Positions 17,294 through 25,123 are shown, numbered from the stretch's first letter. The stretch: DNA of 34,889 nt from Chitinophagaceae bacterium (GCA_020854215.1 JADZFY010000283.1:1-34889); one strand, 5' to 3'. Notes: generated by a model from the sequence alone, not told the origin. Numbers and translations are program-made.

Positions 17294-18265
17294 ATGATCA
17301 AAAGAATAATTAGTACGGCTTTTAGTGTTATTTTATGTTACTCCCTTTTTGCACAGGAACATGAAATAAAAATTCAGGTGCTTAACCAGTACGAAGAAAA
17401 ACTCAATAAGATTTCCGTTACGTTCAATAATAGCACGGTGGAGTACCTGGCAGATGACAGCGGTTATGTTACCATTAAAGCACCTGCGTCTGGCACCATC
17501 GTTGTGCGTAGCAGTGGATACGGCGATCTTACCACCTCTTCGGCTGAGCTGTTGAAAAACGCTGATATTACACTTCATAAAAATTTTTCGTGGAAGGACC
17601 TTCTGAATCCTATGTTTTATGTGATCAATGGAGGGTTGTGGCTATTGTTATTAATTGTATTTGCCGAAACGGGTCTGTTTGTTGGCTTCTTCCTTCCCGG
17701 CGACAGCCTGTTATTTGTGGCGGGTATATACAGCAGTAACCTGGTGCATGAGTTTTTCAAAACGATTGGTATGGGGCATATCCGTAATGAATGGATAGAC
17801 CTGCTTCTTTTGACTTTGCTTATTTCCATTGCCGGCATAGTTGGCAATACGGTTGGATACTGGTTTGGGAAAAAAATTGGGCCAACAATGTACAGTTGGC
17901 GAGACCGCTTTCTGTTTAAGAAAAAGTACCTTAACGATGCCCACGAGTTTTATGAAAAACATGGGGGAGGCGCCATTATATTTGCACGGTTTCTGCCTAT
18001 TATACGAACCTTTGCCCCTATTGTGGCGGGTATTGTTCAAATGGAAAGAAAAAAGTTCATGTTTTATAATATTGTGGGTTGCGTAGCCTGGGTGGTGAGT
18101 ATGATATTTTCCGGACACTTTTTGCAGATTTGGGTGAGAAAACAATTTGGTTTTGAATTGAGAGAACATCTTGAGGTGATTATCATTATTATTGTATTAG
18201 TCACCACATTTCCGGTGTTTTTTAAACTGTTATCCGGAAAGAAGAAACATACAACAAAGGCTTAA
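17294..18265 (+). CDS. DedA-family membrane protein with extra N-terminal periplasmic domain
   Basis: Predicted 323-residue protein. The ATG at 17294 is preferred over the longer frame from 17216 because it starts with a signal peptide (MIKRIISTAFSVILCYSLFA-Q). Residues about 21-95 form a beta-rich domain resembling carboxypeptidase-regulatory/Ig-like folds (KIQVLNQYEEKLNKISVTFN, DDSGYVTIKAP, IVVRSSGYGDL). Residues about 105-310 are a DedA (SNARE-associated/VTT) domain with the motifs ETGLFVGFFLPGDSLLFVAG and FARFLPIIRTFAPIVAG, where the acidic and arginine residues are the ones usually conserved. DedA proteins act in lipid-carrier scrambling and membrane homeostasis. The extracytoplasmic addition is unusual for the family. 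The MFS gene follows 12 nt later in the same operon. Confidence 0.85.
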   Translation: MIKRIISTAFSVILCYSLFAQEHEIKIQVLNQYEEKLNKISVTFNNSTVEYLADDSGYVTIKAPASGTIVVRSSGYGDLTTSSAELLKNADITLHKNFSWKDLLNPMFYVINGGLWLLLLIVFAETGLFVGFFLPGDSLLFVAGIYSSNLVHEFFKTIGMGHIRNEWIDLLLLTLLISIAGIVGNTVGYWFGKKIGPTMYSWRDRFLFKKKYLNDAHEFYEKHGGGAIIFARFLPIIRTFAPIVAGIVQMERKKFMFYNIVGCVAWVVSMIFSGHFLQIWVRKQFGFELREHLEVIIIIIVLVTTFPVFFKLLSGKKKHTTKA

Positions 18266-18277
18266 ATCCTTCTACCC

Positions 18278-19504
18278 ATGCCCAAAACCCAAAACTCTGT
18301 TTTTAGCGTTGCGGTGATCGTAGCCGCATTGGGATACTTTGTAGATATTTATGACTTGCTGCTGTTTGGTATTATCCGCATTGAAAGCCTCAAAGACCTT
18401 GGACTCAGCGAAGCACAACTTTTAACAGATGGTGAAACCATTTTACAATGGCAGATGTGGGGGTTATTGCTTGGAGGCATTATCTGGGGGGTAATGGGTG
18501 ATAAAAAGGGCCGGATAAGTGTACTATTTGGATCTATCATTCTTTATTCTCTGGGTAATATTGCCAACGGGTTTGTTCAAACCGTTGACCAGTATAAATG
18601 GATACGGTTTATTGCCGGCTTAGGACTGGCGGGAGAATTAGGAGCAGGTATCACGCTCGTATCCGAACTTACCTCAAAAGAAAAAAGAGGTATTGCCACT
18701 TCTATGGTGGCAGGGCTGGGATTAACAGGAGCCGTTGCCGCATTTTTTATTAAAGAAAACTTCCATTGGCGTACCTGTTATTTTATCGGCGGCGGGTTAG
18801 GGCTAATGCTACTCATACTGCGAATTTCCGTTTTTGAGTCGGGCATGTTTCACGAGGTGAAAAAACTGAACGTAAAACGAGGCAGTTTGCTGATGTTTTT
18901 TACCAATGCGGAACGATTTAAAAAATACCTGGTAGCCATATTGATCGGCCTGCCCACCTGGTACGTTATCGGTATTCTGGTTACCTTTTCGAGTGAATTT
19001 GGCAAGCAAATGGGCATCAAAGAAGCTATTGATCCCGGCAAAGCCATCATGTTTGCCTATGTGGCCATTTCCATAGGAGATATAGCCGTTGGCTTTGTGA
19101 GCCAGTGGTTAAAAAGTCGCAAAAAAGCATTGTATGTTTTTTACTGTATAACGGCTGTATTTATGCTGCTTTATTTTACCATACAGTGGAACCGCACTGC
19201 GGCACAAATGTACTGGATATGTGCAGGACTTGGTTTCGGCACCGGATTCTGGGCTATATTTGTTACCATGGGCGCCGAACAATTCGGAACTAATATCCGG
19301 GCGACTGCGGCTACCACCATACCTAATATGATCCGGGGAATGCTGGCAATTTTTATCATTCCGCTCTTTCAGGGATTACGCGATGTGACAGATTTTTATA
19401 CAGGCGGCTGGATTTCCGGAATCATTATTATGGGTATAGGTACGGCCGCAATCATTCTCACCAAAGAAACCTTTGGCAAGGATTTGAACTATGTAGAAGA
19501 ATGA
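18278..19504 (+). CDS. MFS transporter
   Basis: Predicted 408-residue inner-membrane transporter of the major facilitator superfamily with 12 helices. The helix 2-3 loop carries WGVMGDKKGRISVLFGS, the MFS motif A (GxxxDxxGR), and the first helix has VIVAALGYFVDIYDLLLFG, typical of the metabolite:H+ symporter or aromatic/organic acid branches. RFIAGLGLAGELGAGITLVSE in helix 4 is also typical of those branches (RxxxGxGxGGE type). The substrate is not predictable; an organic acid is a guess from the branch. The gene lies 12 nt after the DedA-type gene, implying a shared transcript. Confidence 0.88.
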   Translation: MPKTQNSVFSVAVIVAALGYFVDIYDLLLFGIIRIESLKDLGLSEAQLLTDGETILQWQMWGLLLGGIIWGVMGDKKGRISVLFGSIILYSLGNIANGFVQTVDQYKWIRFIAGLGLAGELGAGITLVSELTSKEKRGIATSMVAGLGLTGAVAAFFIKENFHWRTCYFIGGGLGLMLLILRISVFESGMFHEVKKLNVKRGSLLMFFTNAERFKKYLVAILIGLPTWYVIGILVTFSSEFGKQMGIKEAIDPGKAIMFAYVAISIGDIAVGFVSQWLKSRKKALYVFYCITAVFMLLYFTIQWNRTAAQMYWICAGLGFGTGFWAIFVTMGAEQFGTNIRATAATTIPNMIRGMLAIFIIPLFQGLRDVTDFYTGGWISGIIIMGIGTAAIILTKETFGKDLNYVEE

Positions 19505-19623
19505 CGAGCTTGAAATTGCGATAGACGGATTAGAGCGTATACAATACGATCAGCACCGCGCGTTGAATGCGCCAGTTAATTTTATCCATTGCCTGCAGGC
19601 TAATGACCACTCAACCAACATCC

Positions 19624-20616
19624 ATGAAGTTTCTGATCATCCGTTTTTCCTCCATAGGCGATATTGTTTTAACTACTCCGGCTATCCGATGCCTCAGGCA
19701 ACAAATACCGGGCGCTGAAGTGCATTTTCTTACGAAGGCAAAATTTAAGGCGGTAACTATAGCTAATCCGTATATTGATAAGTTTCATTATTTTGATAAA
19801 GATATCCGGCAAACGATCAGGGATATCCGAAAGGAGCAATACGATTATATTATTGACCTGCACAAAAACTGGCGTACCCTGCGCATCTATCTGGAAACCG
19901 ATTTAAAAACGAAATGGCTGAGTTACAGAAAACTCAGTGTACAAAAGTTTTTGCTTACTAAACTGGGGATCAATCTAATGCCGCGTATTCATATTTCGCA
20001 ACGCAGCTTAAATACCCTGCTTCCTTTAGGTGTAAAAGATGATGGAAAAGGATTGGACTATTTTATCCCCCAATCCGATGAAGTTGAAATGACCGAGCTC
20101 CCACTTTCGCACCAAATGGGCTATATCGCCATCGTAATCGGTGGTTCGTACTATACAAAAAAACTTCCGGTTTATAAACTGCAGGAGCTTTGCCGAACCA
20201 TTGAGCATCCGGTTGTATTGCTGGGGGGAAAAGAGGATATCCCGGAGGGAGAGGCCATTGCTGCTATTGATCCGGTAAAAATATATAATGCCTGTGGAAA
20301 GTTTTCACTCAATGAGTCTGCCGACCTCACCCGCAAATCGAAATTGGTGATATCCCACGATACCGGCTTGCAGTATATTGCCTGCGCCTTTCAAAAACCG
20401 GTACTTGCCATTTGGGGAGGCACATCTCCCAAGCTGGACGTTGAACCCTATTACGGTACCGCACTAACTCCTGCACATACCAATTACATCGTGCCGGATC
20501 TACCTTGTCAACCCTGTTCCAATTTCGGAACACGTACCTGTCCAAAAAAACATTTCAAGTGTATGCGTCTCCAGGATATTACGGCAATCGCTGATAAAAT
20601 AAAACGTTTAACCTAA
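19624..20616 (+). CDS. Glycosyltransferase family 9 (heptosyltransferase-like)
   Basis: Predicted 330-residue GT-B glycosyltransferase of the ADP-heptose:LPS heptosyltransferase (GT9) family, likely acting in lipopolysaccharide core synthesis at the cytoplasmic membrane face. The ATG at 19624 gives the exact family start MKFLIIRFSSIGDIVLTTPA; the longer frame from 19567 adds 19 unrelated residues. Other family blocks are YDYIIDLHKNWRT, a C-terminal nucleotide-sugar site VVLLGGKEDIPEGEAI and LVISHDTGLQYIACAFQKPV with the conserved HDTG(L/P)xxHxA-like motif (here Q instead of the usual H), and CPKKHFKCM near the end. The gene is separated from the MFS gene by 119 nt and converges on the small membrane-protein gene with a gap of only 10 nt. 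Confidence 0.9.
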   Translation: MKFLIIRFSSIGDIVLTTPAIRCLRQQIPGAEVHFLTKAKFKAVTIANPYIDKFHYFDKDIRQTIRDIRKEQYDYIIDLHKNWRTLRIYLETDLKTKWLSYRKLSVQKFLLTKLGINLMPRIHISQRSLNTLLPLGVKDDGKGLDYFIPQSDEVEMTELPLSHQMGYIAIVIGGSYYTKKLPVYKLQELCRTIEHPVVLLGGKEDIPEGEAIAAIDPVKIYNACGKFSLNESADLTRKSKLVISHDTGLQYIACAFQKPVLAIWGGTSPKLDVEPYYGTALTPAHTNYIVPDLPCQPCSNFGTRTCPKKHFKCMRLQDITAIADKIKRLT

Positions 20617-20626
20617 GTTAAGAAGG

Positions 20627-20905
20627 CTATAATGTAAGTTTAATAAAACCCAGGTAGTCGAGCAGCAGCACCAGGAAAAAGCTAAACAGAAACAACACCA
20701 GCAGAAGTTCATGCAGTTTACCAGACAGTCGTTTATTTGACGATTTGAAGAATAAACCGGCAGTGAAATGCAACAATACACCTAAACACGTCACCGACAT
20801 TCCAAGAAAAAAAAACTGTTGATAGGTGAATACGGCTATAGATATACCAGCCAGCATCAACAGACTACCCGTAGCTTTCAACGGTGAATTGATATACTTT
20901 AGCAT
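20627..20905 (-). CDS. Small hypothetical membrane protein
   Basis: Predicted 92-residue protein with three hydrophobic helices: roughly LLMLAGISIAVFTYQQFFFL, MSVTCLGVLLHFTAGLFF and LLLVLFLFSFFLVLLLDYLG, separated by the basic loop KSSNKRLSGK. The ATG at 20905 is preferred; the longer frame from 20992 adds a polar leader without a typical start context. I do not recognise a family. It ends 10 nt from the convergent glycosyltransferase gene and lies downstream of the octapeptide-repeat gene, from which a terminator-like hairpin separates it. Confidence 0.6.
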   Translation of the reverse strand: MLKYINSPLKATGSLLMLAGISIAVFTYQQFFFLGMSVTCLGVLLHFTAGLFFKSSNKRLSGKLHELLLVLFLFSFFLVLLLDYLGFIKLTL

Positions 20906-21015
20906 AGTTGACGTTTTAGGGTTAGGATAAAGGATACCGATAAAATTATCCTTTCCGCCCCAAAACTTCAACGATCGAAGCAGGTGGTTCACAGAAATCT
21001 AACGTATATCAACAG

Positions 21016-21070
21016 AAAAAAAACGGAATACACTGTAAGCCATAGCGATGGATCATACCACGCAGTTCCG
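21016..21070 (-). terminator. Probable terminator after octapeptide-repeat gene
   Basis: On the minus strand an imperfect stem closes with CGGAA/TTCCG, contains CTG/CAG and an inner CCAT-cgct-ATGG hairpin, and is followed at once by eight U residues (21023-21016). It starts 3 nt after the stop codon of the gene at 21073-21639. Confidence 0.5.
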
Positions 21071-21072
21071 GA

Positions 21073-21639
21073 TTATTTTGCATAATTCCCGGTCCACTCC
21101 CCTTCCCGGTTAAATAAATTCACACCGCTGTCGGAATCGGTGCAGGCAAAGATGCCAGTCCACTCATCGTTTAAGTCAAAATAATTGTAGGTTTTATTGT
21201 CCGTTTGAACCAGATACCCGGTCCATTTCCCTTTGAGATCAAAACAAATTAAAACCTGCTGATCTCCCTGTACATAATATCCCAGGTGATTACCTTCCTT
21301 ATCAAACAAATAGAATCCGGTCCAGTTACTGTTCATTAACGGATTCAGGCTCAGTGATCGAAAAGGATTCAACAACTCATTAAAGTGAGGGTTAATTCTG
21401 GTGTTTAGTTTAGGATTGATTAATGCGTTACTTCCCGGATTAATAGCCGCATTGGAATATGGATTCAGGTGCCAGTTATACAGCGGGTTGATTTTCAGAT
21501 TTTTTTCCGGACTGATGCGTTCATTGAAATACGGAGATAATGTCTGATTATACTGGGGATTCCGCTTCATCGGAATCTGCGCATTTGCGAACTGAAAAAG
21601 GGAAATGAATACAAAAAGTAAAACTAACTTCATACGCAT
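21073..21639 (-). CDS. Secreted octapeptide-repeat protein with C-terminal WTG repeats
   Basis: Predicted 188-residue exported protein of unknown function. A signal peptide ends near Ala20 (FANA-Q). Residues 26-105 are ten consecutive octapeptides with consensus [I/L][N/S]PxxNxx, for example INPLYNWH, LNPYSNAA, INPGSNAL, INPKLNTR and INPHFNEL. The C-terminal part has a 21-residue repeat with core [Y/C/L]F[D/N]xxxxWTG: CFDLKGKWTG (132-141), YFDLNDEWTG (153-162) and LFNREGEWTG (175-184), plus a degenerate copy LFDKEGNHLG (111-120). The strict 8-residue period with Asn and Pro at fixed places suggests a solenoid-type fold or a surface stalk. No family name is recognised. ATG at 21639 or at 21633 (MKLVLL) could be the start. 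The gene stands alone between terminators. Confidence 0.8.
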   Translation of the reverse strand: MRMKLVLLFVFISLFQFANAQIPMKRNPQYNQTLSPYFNERISPEKNLKINPLYNWHLNPYSNAAINPGSNALINPKLNTRINPHFNELLNPFRSLSLNPLMNSNWTGFYLFDKEGNHLGYYVQGDQQVLICFDLKGKWTGYLVQTDNKTYNYFDLNDEWTGIFACTDSDSGVNLFNREGEWTGNYAK

Positions 21640-21787
21640 GTTTTTGTTATCGGTTCACCATGTAGGATACGGATTACAGGTTAAAGGTTGCAATGCATAA
21701 TGGAAAACTTAAATTTAGCCAGAAACGGTAAGATAAAAAAATGCGCTTACTACCGCCGACGATTACGTTAGAAGTGAACCTATCCTC

Positions 21788-21837
21788 AAAGAAAATCTCC
21801 CGCGCAGTATCTGTTGAAATTGACTTCACGGGAGACT
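21788..21837 (-). terminator. Rho-independent terminator after mdh
   Basis: On the minus strand TCTCCCGTG (21835-21827) pairs with CGCGGGAGA (21804-21796), nine pairs including one G-U, with a 22-nt loop, and is followed by TTTTCTTT (21795-21788). It lies about 30 nt after the mdh stop. Confidence 0.65.
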
Positions 21838-21866
21838 CCTTATCCAAAAAGGAACGTAAGATATTG

Positions 21867-22796
21867 CTATAAAGTACTCAATACATTATTCATGTTTCTA
21901 ACAGCATCTGCTGATTTACTGAACAGCGCCCTTTCATCGTCATTCAGATTGAAATCAATAATTTTTTCCCATCCGTTTCTGCCAACTGTTACCGGTACAC
22001 CAATACAAATATCCTTTTGGCCGTACTCGCCTTCCAGATAAACCGAACAGGGCATCAGTCGCTTTTCATCTCTAACAATAGCCTTTACCAGATCTGCCCC
22101 TGAAGCTCCTGGCGCGTACCACGCCGAAGTGCCCAATAATTTGGTTAAAGTAGCACCACCCACCATCGTATCGGCGGCTACTTTGCTCAATGTTTCGGCC
22201 GTGGCATAGGCACTAACCGGAGTACCCTGGTAGGTGGCCAGGCGGGTTAAGGGAATCATCGTGGTGTCACCGTGTCCGCCAATGACAAAGCCCTGCAAAT
22301 CGTTGGGAGAAACCTGTAATGCCTGGCTAAGAAAATATCTGAAACGGGAACTGTCAAGCGTACCCCCCATTCCAATAATCCTGTTTTTAGGCAACCCGGT
22401 GGATTTAAGCGCCAAATAGGTCATCGTGTCCATTGGATTGCTGATAATAACAATAACCGCATCCGGTGAATGTTGAAGAATATTATTGGCAACGCCCTTA
22501 ACAATGCCTGCATTTATACCTATTAGCTCTTCACGTGTCATGCCGGGTTTGCGTGGAATACCGGAAGTAATCACCACTACGTCGCTACCTTTGGTTTTTG
22601 CATAGTCGTTGGTACTCCCAATAATTTTTGTTTCAAAGTTTAATAATGCAGCAGTTTGCATCATATCCATCGCTTTTCCTTCGGCCAAGCCTTCTTTTAT
22701 GTCCAGCAAAACCAATTCTTCGCAAAGGGCAGCACGGGCAATATTATCGGCACAGGTTGCACCAACGGCCCCGGCGCCTACAACAGTTACTTTCAT
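21867..22796 (-). CDS. mdh: Malate dehydrogenase
   Basis: Predicted 309-residue cytosolic NAD-dependent malate dehydrogenase of the LDH-like group (MDH type III), converting malate and oxaloacetate in the TCA cycle. The nucleotide-binding loop is GAGAVG (7-12). The substrate loop GIPRKPGMTR contains Arg82 where lactate dehydrogenases have Gln, which marks malate specificity, and Arg88. The catalytic pair is Asp148 in GGTLDSSRFR and His175 in VIGGHGDT, with Arg151 for carboxylate binding. Length is standard. The gene has its own terminator and no partner gene close by; the spacer to the thioredoxin-like gene upstream is 111 nt. A near-match -7 box (TTAATTTG) occurs in that spacer but is not a clean consensus. 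Confidence 0.96.
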   Translation of the reverse strand: MKVTVVGAGAVGATCADNIARAALCEELVLLDIKEGLAEGKAMDMMQTAALLNFETKIIGSTNDYAKTKGSDVVVITSGIPRKPGMTREELIGINAGIVKGVANNILQHSPDAVIVIISNPMDTMTYLALKSTGLPKNRIIGMGGTLDSSRFRYFLSQALQVSPNDLQGFVIGGHGDTTMIPLTRLATYQGTPVSAYATAETLSKVAADTMVGGATLTKLLGTSAWYAPGASGADLVKAIVRDEKRLMPCSVYLEGEYGQKDICIGVPVTVGRNGWEKIIDFNLNDDERALFSKSADAVRNMNNVLSTL

Positions 22797-22907
22797 TAGA
22801 GAATGTATTTAATGATGAGATGAAAAAATTATGCAGCAAATTAAGGCATTTTGACCGAATGTTAAATCGTGAACGCTCACAAACCCATCCAGGTTGTCGG
22901 AAAGGCG

Positions 22908-23405
22908 TTAAAGGTATTTCACTAACTCTTCCCACTTTGTGGAACCTTCAAAAGTTTTCAGCAGTTTGTAATTTTTGTCATATATCGCCAAAAAAGGAAG
23001 AAAACGTACCTTAAAATAATTGCTGAAAAAGAATTTCGGATCTCGGCCCACCGTAATATTCCTGTATTTTCTCAACTCAAAGTGTTCATAAAACTCCTTC
23101 ATCTTGTGAAAAGGCAGGGGAGTAACCATTACGATTTGTGTGCTTTTGAAGTGACTGATGTTTTTCTTAAATAATTCGGTTTCATGCTTGCAGTGTTCGC
23201 AATCCGGACTAAACAGCATAATAATTGTATTCTTCTTTTTGGGAAGGTCCTTTTTTGTATACCAGGTAATGCTGTCGGTGAGTAAAATGGAAAACTGGGG
23301 TAATGGGTATTGGGCATATAACGGTGTTGAATCAGAGGTTTGCTGTTGGGCTACAACCATTTTGCCGCTTACACAACAAAGCAACAGTATGAAGATATAT
23401 TTCAT
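22908..23405 (-). CDS. Secreted thioredoxin-like protein
   Basis: Predicted 165-residue exported protein with a thioredoxin fold. The ATG at 23405 starts the signal peptide MKYIFILLLCCVSGKMVVAQ; the longer frame from 23435 runs through the promoter. The core has NTIIMLFSPDCEHCKHETEL, with the redox motif C69-E-H-C72, and a cis-proline loop RFLPFLAIYD, followed by the last strand LLKTFEGSTKW. CEHC is not the CGPC of thioredoxin but occurs in AhpC/TSA-like and TlpA-like periplasmic oxidoreductases of Bacteroidota. It could reduce or isomerise disulfides of envelope proteins; a partner is not evident. The gene diverges from the DUF1573 pair. Confidence 0.85.
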   Translation of the reverse strand: MKYIFILLLCCVSGKMVVAQQQTSDSTPLYAQYPLPQFSILLTDSITWYTKKDLPKKKNTIIMLFSPDCEHCKHETELFKKNISHFKSTQIVMVTPLPFHKMKEFYEHFELRKYRNITVGRDPKFFFSNYFKVRFLPFLAIYDKNYKLLKTFEGSTKWEELVKYL

Positions 23406-23423
23406 TGGGATCAAATGTTTATT

Positions 23424-23454
23424 CAAAAGTAGCAATCAATGGATAAATCACCAA
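23424..23454 (-). promoter_or_regulatory. Bacteroidota-type promoter for thioredoxin-like gene
   Basis: On the minus strand TTGG (23454-23451) is followed after 19 nt by TACTTTTG (23431-23424), an exact TAnnTTTG -7 box at the right spacing. Transcription would start near 23417, about 12 nt before the ATG at 23405, which supports that start over the longer frame. Confidence 0.6.
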
Positions 23455-23520
23455 TTCAGCAAAAGGCTGTTAAAAAATACGGGAAGTAACACATTTTTAA
23501 CGTACTTCCTTAACAATATG

Positions 23521-23528
23521 TAGATTTG
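23521..23528 (+). promoter_or_regulatory. Promoter -7 box for the DUF1573 operon
   Basis: TAGATTTG matches TAnnTTTG exactly, 38 nt before the ATG at 23566. A T-rich stretch (TTTTT at 23494-23498) lies about 22 nt upstream as a possible -33 region. Confidence 0.5.
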
Positions 23529-23565
23529 TGTGTACGTTGTAGCAGGCGGATTGAAATAAAAGCAA

Positions 23566-24015
23566 ATGCAAAAATTTTACCTGTGTATATTGCTCCTGGG
23601 TTGTCTTTCGGTTGTAAGGGCTCAAAATAAAGGCCCAGTGAGTACACCACCAGAGGTTTTGACGATAAAAGAATTCCGGTATGATTTTGGACGAATTCCG
23701 CTAGGAAAACCGGTAACCCATACCTTTGAAGTGTTCAATACAGGTAAAGAACCGCTTCAAATTGAAAACGTACATGCTTCCTGTGGGTGTACTACACCGG
23801 AATGGAGCCAGGACCCAATTGCACCCGGTGCATCAAAAAAAATTAAAGTTGGTTATAATGCCGCAGTAAATGGTGCTTTTGAAAAAACAATTACTGTATT
23901 TTATAACTCGGGAAAAATGAAAGTGCTTTATATAAAAGGGGAAGTTTGGGAAACCCCTGCCGATCCGGCTCCGGCTAACGCAAGTGTTCAACTATTAAAA
24001 AACATAAACCATTAA
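23566..24015 (+). CDS. DUF1573 secreted protein (first of tandem pair)
   Basis: Predicted 149-residue exported protein with a signal peptide ending near Ala19 (SVVRA-Q) and one DUF1573 domain, an Ig-like beta sandwich. The family signature is clear: FRYDFGRIPLGKPVTHTFEVFNTG, then VHASCGCTTPEW (C73-G-C75) and IAPGASKKIKVGYNA. The function of DUF1573 is not established; the fold resembles MSP/ASPM-SPD-2-Hydin domains found in structural or scaffolding proteins. The next gene, a paralogue, starts 2 nt after the stop, so the two proteins are made together and may form a pair. Confidence 0.88.
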   Translation: MQKFYLCILLLGCLSVVRAQNKGPVSTPPEVLTIKEFRYDFGRIPLGKPVTHTFEVFNTGKEPLQIENVHASCGCTTPEWSQDPIAPGASKKIKVGYNAAVNGAFEKTITVFYNSGKMKVLYIKGEVWETPADPAPANASVQLLKNINH

Positions 24016-24017
24016 AT

Positions 24018-24464
24018 ATGAAGAAACTGTTATTTACAATGGCTGCTTTCGCAATTACAACGCTGGCAGTAGCTCAACAAACCGAAGGTGCACCTAAAGC
24101 TGAAAATCTGATTAGTTTTAAGGAAAAGAAACACGATTTTGGAAAGATAAAACAGGGAACACCTGTAACTTTCGATTTTGCTTTTCAAAATATTAGCGAC
24201 AAACCCGTGGTAATAGAAAACGCCTGGGCTTCCTGCGGTTGTACTACACCCACCAAACCGGAACAGCCCGTAGGCAAAGGCAAAAACAGTATTATTAAAG
24301 CAGGGTTTAATGCCGCCGCTGCCGGACCATTTGACAAAACAGTTTATGTAAAAGTACAGGGTATCGAAATTCCATTGGAATTAAGAATTACGGGGGATGT
24401 ACTTACGGCTGCTGCATACGCAAAGTATGAAACGGAAAAGAAAACCAATAAGGGCAGCAAATAA
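24018..24464 (+). CDS. DUF1573 secreted protein (second of tandem pair)
   Basis: Predicted 148-residue exported protein and paralogue of the preceding one. The signal peptide ends near residue 19 (TLAVA-Q). The DUF1573 domain has KHDFGKIKQGTPVTFDFAFQ, ENAWASCGCTTPTKPEQP with C73-G-C75 at the same positions as the upstream copy, and AGFNAAAAGPFDKTVYVKV. It ends with a polar tail rich in Lys and Glu. The start follows the first gene after 2 nt. A strong terminator lies 21 nt after its stop, closing the two-gene operon. The function is unknown. Confidence 0.88.
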   Translation: MKKLLFTMAAFAITTLAVAQQTEGAPKAENLISFKEKKHDFGKIKQGTPVTFDFAFQNISDKPVVIENAWASCGCTTPTKPEQPVGKGKNSIIKAGFNAAAAGPFDKTVYVKVQGIEIPLELRITGDVLTAAAYAKYETEKKTNKGSK

Positions 24465-24484
24465 TATTGAAAATACTTTTTGTT

Positions 24485-24517
24485 ATCCCCGTTGTACATG
24501 CAACGGGGATTTTTTTT
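24485..24517 (+). terminator. Rho-independent terminator of DUF1573 operon
   Basis: ATCCCCGTTG (24485-24494), loop TACATG, CAACGGGGAT (24501-24510) form a perfect 10-bp stem, followed by a run of seven further T residues. This is the clearest intrinsic terminator in the window. Confidence 0.92.
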
Positions 24518-24622
24518 GCGTTCCCCAAAAACATCTGGTTAACAATTGCCGGATAAACACAGAACGTCGTAACAGGTCTGAAGAAATGTAAACCCAATTT
24601 CAGAACCTTTAAAACTACCAAT

Positions 24623-25123
24623 ATGAAAAAGATGAATTTAACAATACTGATGACATTACTCTTTAGTCCTTTTGTATTTGCAGGTGGTATTCATAAAAAA
24701 GACAAACAGGAAGTGAGCTATTTGACTAAACAGGACTTCCGTGCCGATTTTCCGAAAGCGCAAACCGTACAGTGGAACAGGGATAAGGAGTATAGTGAAG
24801 CAACATTTGTGAATAAAGGAATGAAGATGCATGCGTTTTACAACTGGGACGGCAACCTTAGCAGTACAACCCACGATTATGCTTACAACAGCCTCCCCGA
24901 AGCGGCACGAAATAATATTGCACGGCAGTACAAAAATTACACCGTTGAAAAAACCATTGTGTTAAAAGACGATGAAAGCAATCTCAACGACTTATTTCCA
25001 TTGGTTCCATACGAATACAGGACCAACTATTTTGTGCTACTGAAAAAGAATGATCAGCCCGAACAAATTATACTTCATGTAACACCCGACGGAAACGTAT
25101 CCTATTTTAAAACGATGAAATAA
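24623..25123 (+). CDS. PepSY-like secreted protein
   Basis: Predicted 166-residue exported protein with a signal peptide ending near residue 20 (LLFSPFVFA-G). The body fits the PepSY-like (DUF2874, beta-lactamase-inhibitor-like) fold: DFRADFPKAQTVQWNRDKEYSEATFVNKGMKMHAFYNWDG is the usual F..A..V.W...........F...G....AFY...G pattern, followed by LPEAARNNIARQYKNYTV. Its role is unknown; such proteins are common secreted products of Bacteroidota. It lies after the DUF1573 terminator, so it has its own transcript, and is itself followed by a terminator hairpin. Confidence 0.8.
   Translation: MKKMNLTILMTLLFSPFVFAGGIHKKDKQEVSYLTKQDFRADFPKAQTVQWNRDKEYSEATFVNKGMKMHAFYNWDGNLSSTTHDYAYNSLPEAARNNIARQYKNYTVEKTIVLKDDESNLNDLFPLVPYEYRTNYFVLLKKNDQPEQIILHVTPDGNVSYFKTMK

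Noticed and set aside
19567-19623. Earlier start of the glycosyltransferase gene
   Set aside because: GT9 proteins begin with the MKFLIIRFSSIGD-type strand, which starts at 19624.
21325-21564. 24-nt periodicity that could be taken for a CRISPR array or tandem DNA repeat
   Set aside because: The period is an exact multiple of the codon, the units are degenerate at DNA level without spacers, and conservation is at the protein positions Ile/Leu, Asn and Pro.
22628-23014. Plus-strand open frame across the mdh/thioredoxin-like junction
   Set aside because: It runs antisense over two well-supported genes and shows no family features.
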